From Maratus speciosus (lineage: Eukaryota; Arthropoda; Arachnida; Araneae; Salticidae): a DNA stretch of 64,000 bases. Location: the NCBI GenBank assembly GCA_963932465.1, contig OZ010792.1, forward strand, positions 20,043,701 through 20,107,700, in the 5' to 3' direction. How positions within the stretch are numbered: the first letter of the stretch is position 1; each line of letters begins with the position of its first letter. Position numbers and translations under genes: made by a program. The notes beneath the pieces are model-generated. The model was not told the origin of the DNA. It saw nothing but the letters and a program-made list of their open reading frames with translations, and did not search any database. This document shows positions 22,610 to 33,945 of the stretch, piece after piece.

Positions 22610-25490
22610 CACAAAAATCGCTATTACAGTGCCACCTTCCGGTGGAATTTTTCTAAATTCAGGGAGGACCTTCTTGTCATGGTCAAAAACATACACAAAA
22701 AATTTGGTTCAATTCTATGCAACTTCATACACTTTTCGATGGAACATTATTGAAAATGGTACAAACATCGCTATTACAGCTCCTCCTTCCAGCGAAATTG
22801 TTCCAAATTCAGGAAGAACCTTCTTGCCATGACCAAAAACATAAACAAACTAGTTGTATGTGCCAATTCCAAAACTTTCTTCTATCTTATACATCTTAAT
22901 ATTTCAAAAACTAGTCACACATGTTAATACTTCAATATTATTAGTTCAATACTATACCAACTTTCATTTTCATCTTAAATTTCTGCTTCAGTCAATTAAA
23001 CGAACTAAAAAATATCATGATATTTGTTAAAATTAATAGTTTTTCCTTATTCTGTTGTTATCAGCCGTTTGCGCATAGCCAGCTTAGCAGGAAGCGAGTT
23101 CCCGCCTTTGCACGAGCCGCCGATGGACAATAGAACTACGAAAAATCAAGAAAAGTTTACAAAAATCGCTATTACAGAGCCCCTTTACCGCGCGATATTT
23201 CCAAATTCATGGAGGACCTGTTGGCCAAAGCCAAAAACATGCGTAAAAAAATTGGTTCAATTGTATGCATAATTTTATACACTTTTTGATTGTACAATAA
23301 AGAAAATGGCACAAACTATTACAGCGCCCCCCTTCCAGCAGATTTTTTTTTTTTTAATTCAGGGAGGACTTGTTTGCCATAACCAGAAAAGTACACAAAA
23401 TTTTGGTTCAATTGTATGCATAAATTCATACACTTTTCGATGGTACAATAATGAAAATGACACAAAGTTCCAATTATAGCGTCCCCTTCTGGCGGAATTT
23501 TTTCAAGTTCAGGGGAGACTTGCTTGCCTTAGCCAAAAACATACACAAAAAATTTGGTTCAATTATATACATAACTCCATACACTTTTCGGTGGTACAAT
23601 ATTGAAAATGGTACAGACATCGCAATTATAGCGCCCCCTTCCGGCGGAATTTTTCCAAATTCAGGGGAGACCTTCGTGCCATGACCAAAAACAAACACAA
23701 AAAATTTGGCTCAATTCTATGCATAACTTCAAACACTTTTCGATGGTACAATATTCAAAATGGCACAAGAATAGCTATTACAGCGCCCCCAACTGGCGAA
23801 TTTTTTCCAAATTAAGGAAGGGCCTGCTTGCCATAGCCAAGAACTTAAAATAAAAATTTCCTTTAATTCTATGCAAAACTTTTCGATGGTATAATATTCA
23901 AAATCGCTGTTACAGCGCCACCTTTCGGTGGAATTTTTCTAAATTCACGGAGAACCTTCTTGTCATGGTCAAAAACATACAGACAAAAAAACTGGTTCAA
24001 TTCTATGCAACTTCATACACTTTTCGATGGAACATTATTGAAAATGGTACAAACATCGCTATTACAGCTCCTCCTTCCAGCGAAATTGTTCCAAATTCAG
24101 GAAGAACCTTCTTGCCATGACCAAAAACATAAACAAACTAGTTGTATGTGCCAATTCCAAAACTTTCTTCTATCTTATACATCTTAATATTTCAAAAACT
24201 AGTCACACATGTTAATACTTCAATATTATTAGTTCAATACTATACCAACTTTCATTTTCATCTTAAATTTCTGCTTCAGTCAATTAAACGAACTAAAAAA
24301 TATCATGGTATTTGTTAAAATTAATAGTTTTTCCTTATTCTGTTGTTATCAGCCGTTTGCGCATAGCCAGCTTAGCAGGAAGCGAGTTCCCGCCTTTGCA
24401 CGAGCCGCCGATGGACAATAGAACTACGAAAAATCAAGAAAAGTTTACAAAAATCGCTATTACAGAGCCCCTTTACCGCGCGATATTTCCAAATTCATGG
24501 AGGACCTGTTGGCCAAAGCCAAAACATGCGTAAAAAAATTGGTTCAATTGTATGCATAATTTTATACACTTTTTGTTTGTACAATAAAGAAAATGGCACA
24601 AACTATTACAGCGCCCCCCTTCCGGCAGATTTTTTTTTTTTTAATTCAGGGAGGACTTGTTTGCCATAACCAGAAAAGTACACAAAAATTTGGTTCAATT
24701 GTATACATAAATTCATACACTTTTCGATGGTGCAATAATGAAAATAACACAAAGTTCCAATTATAGCGTCCCCTTCTGGCGGAATTTTTTCAAGTTCAGG
24801 GGAGACTTGCTTGCCTTAGCCAAAAACATACACAAAAAATTTGGTTCAATTATATACATAACTCCATACACTTTTCGATGGTACAATAATGAAAATGGTA
24901 CAGACATCGCAATTATAGCGCCCCTTCCGGCGGAATTTTTCCAAATTCAGGAAGACCTTCGTGCCATGACCAAAAACAAACACAAAAAATTTGGCTCAAT
25001 TCTATGCATAACTTCATACACTTTTCGATGGTACAATATTCAAAATGGCACAAGAATAGCTATTATAGCGCCCCCAACTGGCGAATTTTTTCCAAATTAA
25101 GGAAGGGCCTGCTTGCCATAGCCAAGAACTTAAAATAAAAATTTCCTTCAATTCTATGCATAACTTCATACACTTTTCGATGGTATAATATTCAAAATCG
25201 CTGTTACAGCGCCACCATTCGGTGGGATTTTTCTAAATTCACGGAGGACCTTCCTGTCATGGTCAAAAACATACACAAAAAAATTTGGTTCAATTCTATG
25301 CATAACTTCATACACTTTTGGATGGTACACTATTCAAAATCGCACAAAAATCGCTATTACAGGGCACCCTACCGGCGATTTTTTTCCAAATTCAGGGAGG
25401 ATCTGCTTGCAATAACCAAAAACTTAAAATAAAAATTTGGTTCAATTCTATGCATAACTTCGTACACATTTTGATGGTACAATGGCGACA
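22610..25490. repeat. ~150-bp satellite array with 1,288-bp higher-order duplication
   Basis: Head-to-tail units of about 150-155 bp carry ATCGCTATTACAGCGCCCC, TTCCGGCGGAATTTTTCC, a GACCTGCTTGCCATAGCC-like block, TTTGGTTCAATTCTATGCAT and CACTTTTCGATGGTACAAT. A segment of about 1.29 kb is duplicated: the non-monomeric TGCCAATTCC at 22,861 recurs at 24,149, exactly 1,288 bp on, as do the GCGCATAGCCAGCTTAGCAG blocks near 23,070 and 24,358. Open frames across the units are periodic artefacts. Confidence 0.9.
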
Positions 25491-25640
25491 GACAGACGGA
25501 CACACGGACAGACAGGCATTTTCTGTAAACATGTTTTTGGGGATCTCTGACCCCTAAAACGTGTAAATCCGTCGAAAACCGAAAGTCGAAAAAATTTCGA
25601 TTACAATACTTTCTTCTATTGAAGATAAAAGAAAGTAAAA
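25484..25640. repeat. array terminator with GACAGACGGACA microsatellite
   Basis: GACAGACAGACGGACACACGG, then GGGGATCTCTGACCCCTAAA, ACGTGTAAATCCGTC and TACTTTCTTCTATTGAAGAT. The same module ends the next sub-array at 26,293-26,450 and appears inverted at 58,180-58,300, suggesting one mobile or repeated module with satellite attached. Confidence 0.75.
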
Positions 25641-26450
25641 AATTGGTTCAATTCTATTCATAACTTCATACACTTTTCGATGGTACAATATTCAAAATGG
25701 CACAAAAATCGCTATTATAGAGCCCCTTAACGGCAGATTTTTTCGAAATTCAGGAAGGTCATGCTTGCCATAGCCAAGAACTTAAAAAAAATTGGTTCTG
25801 TTCTATGCAAAACTTCATTTATTTTTCGATGGTACAATAATCAAAATCGCACAAAAATCTCTATTACAGCGCCCCCATCCGGCGAATTTTTTCCAAATTA
25901 ATAGAGGACCTGCTTGCTATAGCCAAAAACTTAAAAAAAATGTTTGGTTCAATTGTATGTCTAACTTCATACACTTTTCGATGGTACAATATTCAAAATC
26001 GCACAAAAATCGCTATTACAGCGCCTCTTTCCGGCGACTTTTTTCCAAATTAATGGAGGACCTGCTTGCCATAGTCAAGAACTTAAAAAAAAATGTTTGG
26101 TTCAATTGTATGTCTAACTTCATACACTTTTCGATGGTACAATATTCAAAATCGCACAAAAATCGCTATTACAGCGCCTCTTTCCGGCGACTTTTTTCCA
26201 AATTAATGGAGGACCTGCTTGCCATAGTCAAAACCGTAAAAGAAAAATTGGTTCAATTCTATGCATAACTTACCACACTTTTTCCTGATACAATGGCGAC
26301 AGACAGACGGAGAGACGGACAGACAGACATTTTCTATAATCATTTTTGGGGGGATCTCTGACCCCTAAAACGTGTAAATCCGTGGAAAACCGGAAATTGA
26401 AAAAAATTTCGATTTCAATACTTTCTTCTATTGAAGATAGAAGAGAGTAA
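25640..26450. repeat. second ~150-bp satellite sub-array and terminator
   Basis: About four further units of the same satellite. The last two are nearly identical (26,090-26,240 repeats 25,940-26,090). The array then ends in the GACAGACAGACGG module. Same orientation as the first array. Confidence 0.85.
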
Positions 26451-26882
26451 AAATGTAAAAAAATGATTGTTAAGATACTGAAGAATAACTTAGACTTGGA
26501 CAAATGCTAAACTAAATGTGGTTATGATTCTTCTACGTATTTGTCATAGTTTAACAAAGTCAGTAAATTCTTTGTAAAATATTTGTCTTCTTAAAAACGT
26601 AATTAATGTTTTAAAAAAACTTTGCAAAAAATAAAAAAACAAAATTTAGAATAGGTTGCCCTCTAATGAAGAATGTAAAATATCAAATAGTAGCGAAACC
26701 CGCAGCTTTGTTGAAATACTCCAAGTGATATTTGTCTGCCTATTTTTATCAAAAGAAATTTTACTGCTACGGATAAATCAAAAATTTAAATTATGCTACA
26801 TTTTGAGTAAGTATCTATATATATATATTAATCTATCGTATGTGAACAGAAATTGGGATTATTTCGCGTTTCCAGTGGTATT

Positions 26883-27088
26883 TTAACCCTTTGCACTCGA
26901 GGGCTCCGCTGCGGAGACATAATCTTTTCTTGCCAAATTTGTTTTCGACACCAGTAATAAAGGAAAATAAAATGTACCTTATTTAATCAGAGCATTTTTG
27001 AAATTGTGTACTTGAACGAAACTTCTTTTAAAAAAGTGGTGCCGATCGAATAAAATTTGTGTAAGAGACGCCGACCGCAAAGGGTTAA
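26883..27088. mobile_element. piggyBac-like MITE with TTAA ends, copy 2
   Basis: TTAACCCTTTGCACTCGAGG at the left and CGCAAAGGGTTAA at the right; 206 bp. The middle contains GACACCAGTAATAAAGG and AAAGTGGTGCC, resembling copy 3 at 30,116. Confidence 0.7.
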
Positions 27089-27690
27089 AAAAAAAAAAAA
27101 GTATTTGAGGTACGCTCAGATTGAGACAGAATAATATTTAAGCTTAGAAAAAAATATTTTGAAAATGTCAGACACTTTAGTTGGTACTTTTTACTTGCAA
27201 GACAACAGGGAACGTTAAACGGGAGTTCCAGTAAAGCTCAGCTTGCGGTGCCGCGCTGAATATCCATTTACGAATTACTATGCAAACAAAGCGTAAACCG
27301 CGTTGCAGCAACTGACGAAAGCTAAGATGAATTTCAACTGGATGCGAGCGCAATCTCAACAAATCTAACTGCGATAGGCTCTCGCAAGACCACGTGACTC
27401 ATAGAAGGCGTGCAGTTGTTCTGAAAATTTTGGAGTAGTTAAAAAATTCTTATTCTTAATGAAAAATGTGCAGCTTTAAAAGTGCTATTTTGTTTATATA
27501 TCAAAGTACTTTCCTTTTTATATAATACGCGTTACTTATATATATTAATCATGAGTAAAAAAAAAAAAAAAAAAATTCATGACAACAAAAATACCATTTC
27601 TATGTAAGAAAATATTTTTAAATGAGAAAATTAATCTTGAAGTAAATTTAAAACAGTAGATTATTTTTAACACAATTATTCTAATTGGTA
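27089..27690. other. no recognisable gene
   Basis: Spacer with a poly(A) run near 27,088-27,101 and another at 27,556-27,575. The minus-strand frame at 27,177-27,362 shows no domain. Confidence 0.35.
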
Positions 27691-27731
27691 AATAAATCAT
27701 ATTAGATGTAAATTTCCAAATGGGTGAGAAA

Positions 27732-27806
27732 TGTCCGGACCAGGATTCGAACCAGGGATCTCCTGACTGAAGCCGCCAGTGCTCTACCATCTGAGCTATC
27801 CCGGAC
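27732..27806 (-). tRNA. tRNA-like SINE head (degenerate)
   Basis: The minus strand gives acceptor GTCCGGG/TCCGGAC, A-box TAGCTCAGATGGTAGAGC and B-box GGTTCGAATCC. The anticodon loop GGCTTCA lacks the invariant T33 and the T-stem has a central mismatch, so it is not a functional tRNA. The loop would read CTT if taken literally. Confidence 0.65.
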
Positions 27807-28109
27807 AAATCTGGTGGAACTTCCTCACCCAGCAAACCTTAATGATTATAGCATCTGGTCTGAAACCTGGTTCAGCTAAACAGACAAATCTCAGGTAATG
27901 GAACTCCAGAAATCGGTGGATACGTAATTACACTAGATTAACTTTAACACAATTATTCTAACTGGTAAATAAATCATATTAGGTGTAGATTTCCAACTGG
28001 GCGAAAAATGTCCGTACCAGGTTTCGAACCAGGGAACTCCTGACTGAAGGTTTCAGACCAGATGCTATAATCATTAAGGTTAGCTGGGTGAGGAAGTTCC
28101 ATCAGATTC

Positions 28110-28184
28110 GTCCGGGATAGCTCAGATGGTAGAGCACTGGCGGCTTCAGCCAGGAGATCCCTGGTTCGAATCCTGGTTCGGACA
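28110..28184 (+). tRNA. tRNA-like SINE head (degenerate), inverted partner
   Basis: Plus-strand copy of the head at 27,732-27,806 with the same A- and B-boxes and the same anomalous anticodon loop. It is followed by ACATTTTTC, which contains a T5 run. Confidence 0.65.
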
Positions 28185-28439
28185 TTTTTCGCCCAGTTGG
28201 AAATTTACATCTAATATAAATTTAAAACGTTGATAAATTTTTTTAGTGCATACTTTCGGTATCGGACTGGGATTGTCTCTGGCTCTGATCAGACAGGCTA
28301 TGATTCCAAATCGTGGGACTACGAAAACAGAGCCCGACCTAATCTCTAGTATCTACGCAACTCTTTTTATCCTCCTCGAACCTGGCCACGAAACTGATAT
28401 ATCCTTAAAATAATGGAGCTTTCACTGTAACCGCTTTCG

Positions 28440-28800
28440 CAGGTGTTGGTTACCGCCGAGGCAAACTTCCACCAGTAAATTTAAATAGAAATATTCTCCT
28501 TATTTGTGCACAATTTGAGTCAGAAATAATGGCAAAATAAGATATTCATTTTTACCAGTGGAAGTTTATTTTGGCGGTAGTCAGCCCCTACATTTCCGCC
28601 ATAATGTGACATCTAGACAAACGCCTGTTAGCGCCAGTGAAAAACAATGTAATAACCTGGGCAAACTGCCAACAGTAAAATCAAATAGAAATTTTTACCA
28701 TAATTGCGTGAGACATTTTCCATGAATAAGGCGCTTAAATAAGATGACATTTCTTTTCAAATGTACTGGTGGAAGTTTGCGCCAGTGTTAATCAGAAACT
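28440..28800. repeat. two small foldback units in tandem
   Basis: First unit about 28,447-28,590: GTTACCGCCGAGGCAAACTT against AAGTTTATTTTGGCGGTAG, with CCACCAGTAAA against TTTACCAGTGG. Second unit about 28,655-28,795: GGGCAAACTGCCAACAGTAA against TACTGGTGGAAGTTTGCGCC. The two are diverged copies of one MITE-like hairpin. Confidence 0.6.
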
Positions 28801-30115
28801 GCTGATGTGATTTAAAAAAGAAAATAGCCACCATCTTATGACAATCTCCAAAGTTACTTCACTCGCAAATGGTAGGCAATACACTATATGTCGCCTCATT
28901 TTTATTCATAACTCTATTATCCTGGCTTTGCCTGTAGGAGGCAATAAACCATACTCTTCAAATAATTTTAAATGCTTGTAGGTTTGTCGAAGATATTTCT
29001 TCATCTTTTCAATGGATAGGAGTGTACTAGAGATGTTTCTTGTTGCGGGAGTTGTTGTTTTTCTTTCATAGAAAACTTCAGATATTAATAAGTAGATGGA
29101 AGTGTCTTTTGAATTATTTAAATGAAATTTAAGATTTTCCGTAGTGGAGTATGAATGCGCGAACAACACAATAAACACAGGTTCAGAAGATTAAGGCAAA
29201 TACTTGTAGTGTAAATAGAACTTTGATGAAGAATCGAAAAGACACATAGGTGTCTCGGGAGTGACCCCGCTGACACGCAAAATCAAACTTGATCTTTACA
29301 TCATGAGATGCAGGCAAAGAGTGATAAAGTTCACATTTTTATTCGTAAAGTTTTGGCGATAGATAGATATTGGGTAAGGCACAGATCTTGCCAAGATGTG
29401 ACCGTTACATTGGAATACATGGGACAGTTTAAATTTAGACGAAAAGCCTAATAGGCGATAATTAGCCAAGCGCTAGTACGTGAGAAAGTAAGAAAGAATC
29501 CGAAAGCTGTCAATAGCTTTGGAATGAGTGAGGTAAACTGAAAGGCGACATAAGTTTAAAAGTACATCTGGATATTATTATCTAACCGCTGGTTTAACCG
29601 AAGTTTTGACTATATCTTAGTAAAGCATCGAATTAAAAATCTGACAGAGAAATGAAATGTCTTTCGAAATGAAATGGCTGTGAATAATATTCTTTTTTTT
29701 ATTTTATTTTCTAAGATAAAAGAACAGAGAGAGTTTTCTGGGAACGTTAAAGTAATATAAAACGGGAAGTGGATTAATTTAAAACTTAGATATACAAAAA
29801 GAAATAGAAAGGCGTATATTTATATTGATAGTTAATATTAAATTTTAACTATCTAGGGATCATATTAATTACCTATAAAGAATAATATATGTGATGTCAA
29901 ACGATATCACAAGGAGCATATCATAAGCGTTCATTTATCCATTGAAACATGTTTGGAGCTGTTTCATAGTAATTTTAAAATGTTTTTTGTGGTCATAGGT
30001 TATTTTGCTCACAGGACTATAGAGGTTAGACTTTATATACACAAGTAGGTTTTTAAATACAGAGGTGCCAAGCTCCTAGTAATTTCTCGAAATACGGGGA
30101 TTATTTTGACCCAAT
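28801..30115. other. no recognised gene; one unassigned short frame
   Basis: A minus-strand frame at 28,906-29,178 (90 codons, ending ...GKARIIEL) has fairly normal composition, but I recognise no family, splice partner or conserved motif. The rest is non-coding by eye. Confidence 0.3.
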
Positions 30116-30324
30116 TTAACCCCTTCAGGACCATGGGTGTGTATATATGCATCTTCGAAAGATGCTTACAGCACTTGTTTTTGATATCACTATAAAAAGA
30201 AAAGTAAAATTTTCCTTATTTATGACATTTTCTTGATTGATAAGCTAAATTTAATTATTTGACAAAAAAGTGGTGTCAACCGAATAAAAATTGGCGTAAA
30301 ATATGCTGGTCCCGAACGCGTTAA
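30116..30324. mobile_element. piggyBac-like MITE with TTAA ends, copy 3
   Basis: TTAACCCCTTCAGGACCATG at the left and GGTCCCGAACGCGTTAA at the right; 209 bp. It shares AAAAAGTGGTGTC and TTTCCTTATTTATG with the other copies. Confidence 0.6.
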
Positions 30325-30461
30325 CAACGTTTCGATACAGAAAATTTATTCGCTGAATCCTTATTTACTTACTTTATCCGTTTCTATAAGGAACTTATTT
30401 AATTTAATTTCTTAAAACAAAATTCTGATGTGAACTCTATTAAACAGGAGTTAAATTAATG

Positions 30462-30657
30462 TATAATACCACCTATTTTCATATTTTTGTATGCAATATT
30501 TTTCTTAATATTAACGAAGAAAGACCTCCTGTCACAAAAAATTTAAAACCGGAGACGGTGACAGCGTTAGTTACTTTCTTTTTATATTAGAGAACTTCTT
30601 TCGAAATTTTATTAAAGTCAATCAAATTAGTGTGCTTTTAGAGTTTCCGTGTCTGAA
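30462..30657. mobile_element. two Helitron family A fragments joined at a breakpoint near 30,600
   Basis: 30,462-30,598 matches the 5' terminal region of a minus-strand family A copy (compare 12,737-12,860), ending at TTTATATTAGAGAA. From about 30,601 the text switches to the 3' region of a plus-strand copy (CTTTCGAAATTTTATTAAAG, compare 12,341), which runs into the Transib insertion at 30,663 and resumes at 34,315. Confidence 0.6.
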
Positions 30658-30662
30658 CGATG
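30658..30662. repeat. Transib target-site duplication, left
   Basis: CGATG, identical to 34,310-34,314. A 5-bp GC-biased duplication is the hallmark of Transib and RAG transposition. Confidence 0.85.
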
Positions 30663-30698
30663 CACTATGGGGTATTTGAAGAATCTGGCCGGCCAAAA
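30663..30698 (+). repeat. Transib left terminal inverted repeat
   Basis: Starts CACTATGGGGTATTTGAAGA and ends GGCCGGCCAAAA. Against the right end (read inward), mismatches are at positions 4, 5, 11, 16, 18, 19, 25 and 27. CACTATG fits the CACWATG pattern known for Transib ends. Confidence 0.85.
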
Positions 30699-30952
30699 GT
30701 CGATTTCATAAAGTACAGCGCAGGATCGAACGGATGGATATAAGTTGAAACTGAATCATTGGGGAATCACGTGATGCGATTTTTATCTCCTTTAAGAGAA
30801 CGATGACCTCCTGTTATCAGTTGAAACTGGAGTGTTGCGTTAAGTGTATGAGTGTCAAATCGTTCTTCATTGTGACTTCCTATTTTTGAATGTGAATAAC
30901 TTTAGTTTTGGAAGTATTTAAAATCTAATCGTTATGGATAGTGACGAGGCAG

Positions 30953-31643
30953 GTATGTATCATTATTATCATTAACTTTGAATTGAGAAAGAAATAGTTT
31001 TAGTATTTACAAAATTAATTTAAAATAACGCATATTTTTCTATTATTTTTTCCCTTGTTTCCCAATTCACGAAGGGTTTAGTTATATTTCCAAACATTTC
31101 CAAGCAAAGTTACTTATTGTACCAATAAATATACACACTTCTATTTGTGTTTTCGTTTAAAGTAGTTCCACCTTCGTCCCCTTTATAAAATGAAGGCGAT
31201 ATAAATATGCTCTTCCAAAATTCTGAGTAAGCATACAAAATTACTATATATTGATTTTTAACTGATATTTATCATATAAATTTTAATATTAAAAAACTTG
31301 TTAGGATTCATTAGAAAGTGATCACATTTGTTTATTTTTCAATCATTCTGATTGAAATTAAATTTATATAATTAAAAAAAATTGCTTTAAAATAATGTAT
31401 TCATTCCCTTTTATCTTTTGTTAAGCACTTTTCACAAAATTGAAATAATTTATTGCTCGTTATTAACATTTGTTTACCTAAAAAATAAGTCGAGGTAATT
31501 TTCTATATGTTTTTGTTAAAAGTTAGAGAAAGATTGTGAGATTTTTTTTTTTAAATAAGGGATAAAATGATGTTATCTATCTAAATTGCATATAACTATT
31601 ATGCATTCTTTTTTGTTCATATTTTGTATTTATTTTTATTTAG
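30953..31643 (+). other. intron of the Transib transposase gene (691 bp)
   Basis: Donor G|GTATGT after the seventh codon's first base and acceptor TTTATTTTTATTTAG|GG with a T-rich tract. AT-rich, no other content. The first exon and exon 2 join in frame. Confidence 0.65.
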
Positions 31644-33305
31644 GGCCTTCGAATGTCAGAGTAATGACTCGAAAAGAATTTTTAAACGTTATGCAACAGC
31701 AGAATTTGCCAAACATTAATCATAGATTAAATTTCCTTGAAAATTACCTTCTTAATAGCGATAATTTTGAAGATGATGAAATTAAAAACCTCAAGCACAA
31801 TTTCTCCCAATTTAAATCTCAGTTCAAGAGCAAATGGATCGAAGCCCGTTATATGTTAGATAAATTTGTGAAAAATAATAAGGAATGACTTGAAGGTACA
31901 GTAGAAATTTCAAAAAAAGTAAATCGACCAGGAAGGCCAGCAAAAGCTTTCACTGAATCAAGTGTCAGGTCAAAGCGGAGAAAGTCTGAAAGTTTGAGGA
32001 GCTCGACTGATGTGGAAGTACTTACACATGCCGCTCAGATAAAGTTAGAAACCTCAGGGAAGAGAGATGCTGCCCATGTTCTAAAGGAATTAACATGTTC
32101 ACCAATGCGAGCAACAAAATATAAAAAAGCATATTTGAAAACTCAGCAGACGGAAAAGAAAACACAAATATCGCCTTTACAAGCGTTATCATTATTCGTC
32201 GAAGCTAACCTTTCAAGGAATCAATACGAAATTATAAGACGATATCAAAAAAATGTATACCCTTGTTATAGTCTTCTACAACGGTCTAAAATTGATTGCT
32301 ATCCAGACAAAGACTCTTTTAAAATTACTGAAACTTGCGCTGAAATTAATATTCAAGATTTACTTCATTTAACAGTGACACGATTATTCATTTATTTGAA
32401 AGAAGTTTTGGAAAGTTTAAAAGAAGATGAAAGAAATGCATTAATTCTTATATATAAATGGGGCTGCGATGGATCGCAACAAGCACAATACAAACAAAAA
32501 TTTGAAAGTGATTCCTCTTCCGATGTGCATATATTCCAGAGCTCGTTTGTTCCAATTCAGCTAATTTGCAACATAAACAACAAGACTATCTGGCAAAATC
32601 CATTGCCTTCATCACCACGTTATTGCAGGCCCATGCGAATAAGATTTGTAAAAGAAACAACAGAAATTATTAATGATGAGATTAATTACATAAAAATGCA
32701 TTAAAATATGTACAGCCCTCAAAAATTACATTAGAGGAAAAAACATTTTTAGTAAAACACAAAATGATACTTACTATGGTCGATGGAAAAATATGTAACG
32801 CAGTCACAAGTACAAAATGGACAATGCGTTGCTACATTTGTGGGCTGACATCCAAAGATTTTAATGATCTCTCTAGAAAGAAAAATGTGAAGCCAGAAAC
32901 ATTAGAATTTGGACTATCGATTTTGCATGCTAGGATTCGATTATTTGAAAATTTGTTGCATTTAGCTTACAAACTACCGATAAAAAAGTGGAGATTGAAT
33001 GCAGAAGACGAAAATGCTCTCGTTAATGAAACAAAATTGCGCATTCATGAAAATTTCAAAACAAAGTTAGGTTCACTTGTAGATATTCCTAAGCCTGGAT
33101 ATGTTAATACAAATGATGGAAATACCAGCAGAAGATTCTTTACTGACCCATCTCTAGCAGCAGAAATTACCGGCATTGATGAAAGTTTAATATATTGATT
33201 TAAAGTTATTCTTGAAACCATATCCAGTGGCCACAAAATTCACCTTGATAAATTTAAGGAATATACAGAAAAAACAGCAGAGCTCTACGTCCAGTTATAT
33301 AAATG

Positions 33306-33473
33306 CAGGGCTCGCAGCGTTCCTAAAATTTTCTGCACTTCCTACCACTAATTTAAATAAAAAAATTTCATGGTAGATTCTTTTGATATATGCAATAGCA
33401 GTTTATAATAAAATTTATAGTTTTAAAATAGTGGTAGTAAAGAGAGAAAATTTTAGGAACGGTGCGAGCCGTG
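33306..33473. mobile_element. 168-bp hAT-like MITE inserted in the transposase frame
   Basis: Ends CAGGGCTCGCAGCGTTCCTA and, from the other side, CACGGCTCGCACCGTTCCTA, continuing AAATTTTCT. Flanked by TAAATG at 33,300-33,305 and 33,474-33,479; an 8-bp duplication (TATAAATG/TGTAAATG) with one mismatch is also possible. Removing it with one TSD restores the Leu-Tyr-Lys-Trp-Tyr-Pro reading frame exactly. Related to 49,969-50,140. Confidence 0.85.
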
Positions 33474-33945
33474 TAAATGGTATCCATTGTCACCCACAAT
33501 GCATAAAATATTAATCCATGGACCCATTGTGATAGAGAAAGCTTTACTACTAATAGGCCAATTGTCTGAAGAAGCAGCCGAAGCACGGAACAAACATTTT
33601 CGATTATTGCGCCAAAATCTATCGCGTAAATTTTCAAGAATTTCTTGTAACCGTGATGTTCTCAACAGATTGCTTTTGAGTTCAGATCCAGTTTTAACTG
33701 GAATGAGACCCTCGATAAGAAAAAAATCAAAATTGTTCCTTAAAGAAACTCTAGAAATGTTACTGCCTATGGAATCTTCTGAAGCTCGTGATCCAGAGGA
33801 TTCTGATTATGAAGAAACAGATTACGATTCTGAATTATCATCTGATTAAAAGATCCCACCTTGGGGATTTAAAAAACTAATTGTTCTTATCATAAATAAT
33901 CTGATTTTATAATTTATTCAATTATAAATACATTATTCCCTTTTT

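Larger units (their letters stand above)
27695..28225. repeat. inverted pair of tRNA-SINEs
   Basis: A minus-strand copy (27,695-27,870) and a plus-strand copy (28,048-28,225) of the same SINE and flank face each other as long inverted arms. Between them lies a third, truncated minus-strand head (about 27,958-28,050) that breaks in the anticodon region at GACTGAAGG. Confidence 0.75.
30934..33849 (+). pseudogene. RAG1-like/Transib transposase, two exons, disabled
   Basis: Exon 1 (30,934-30,952) encodes only MDSDEA plus one base before a GTATGT donor; exon 2 starts after TTTTTATTTAG at 31,644, giving MDSDEAGPSNVRV. With the lesions ignored the frame spans about 683 codons. Recognisable parts: KWGCDG at 32,456 (candidate first catalytic Asp, codon 32,468); the Cys pair in MRCYICG (about 32,827-32,847), like RAG1's zinc-binding YICTLC; FGLSILHARIR at 32,908-32,940; TNDGNTSRRFF; MHKILIHGP; and LSEEAAEARNKHFR (candidate catalytic Glu at 33,568), comparable to the RAG1 segment containing Glu962. 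An acidic tail ends at TAA 33,847-33,849. Lesions: in-frame TGA at 31,886, a one-base deletion in an A run at 32,692-32,696, TGA at 33,196 (probably from CGA) and a 168-bp MITE at 33,306-33,473. AATAAA at 34,152 is a possible polyadenylation signal. Confidence 0.82.

Noticed and set aside
22629..26268. Several long frames with repeated peptides in the 150-bp array
   Set aside because: The peptide periodicity follows the DNA monomer, frames change between units and there is no start context. They are satellite artefacts.
27545..27835. Minus-strand frame containing 'SGIAQMVEHWRLQSGDPWFESWSG'-like text, shortened here
   Set aside because: It is a translation of the tRNA-like SINE head; the same pseudo-peptide pattern appears wherever such heads are translated.
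28906..29178. Minus-strand open frame of 90 codons
   Set aside because: Composition is protein-like, but there is no recognisable motif, no clear splice partner and no repeat homologue. Not enough to call a gene.
33045..33665. Minus-strand frames over the transposase
   Set aside because: Antisense shadows of the RAG1-like transposase exon and the MITE.
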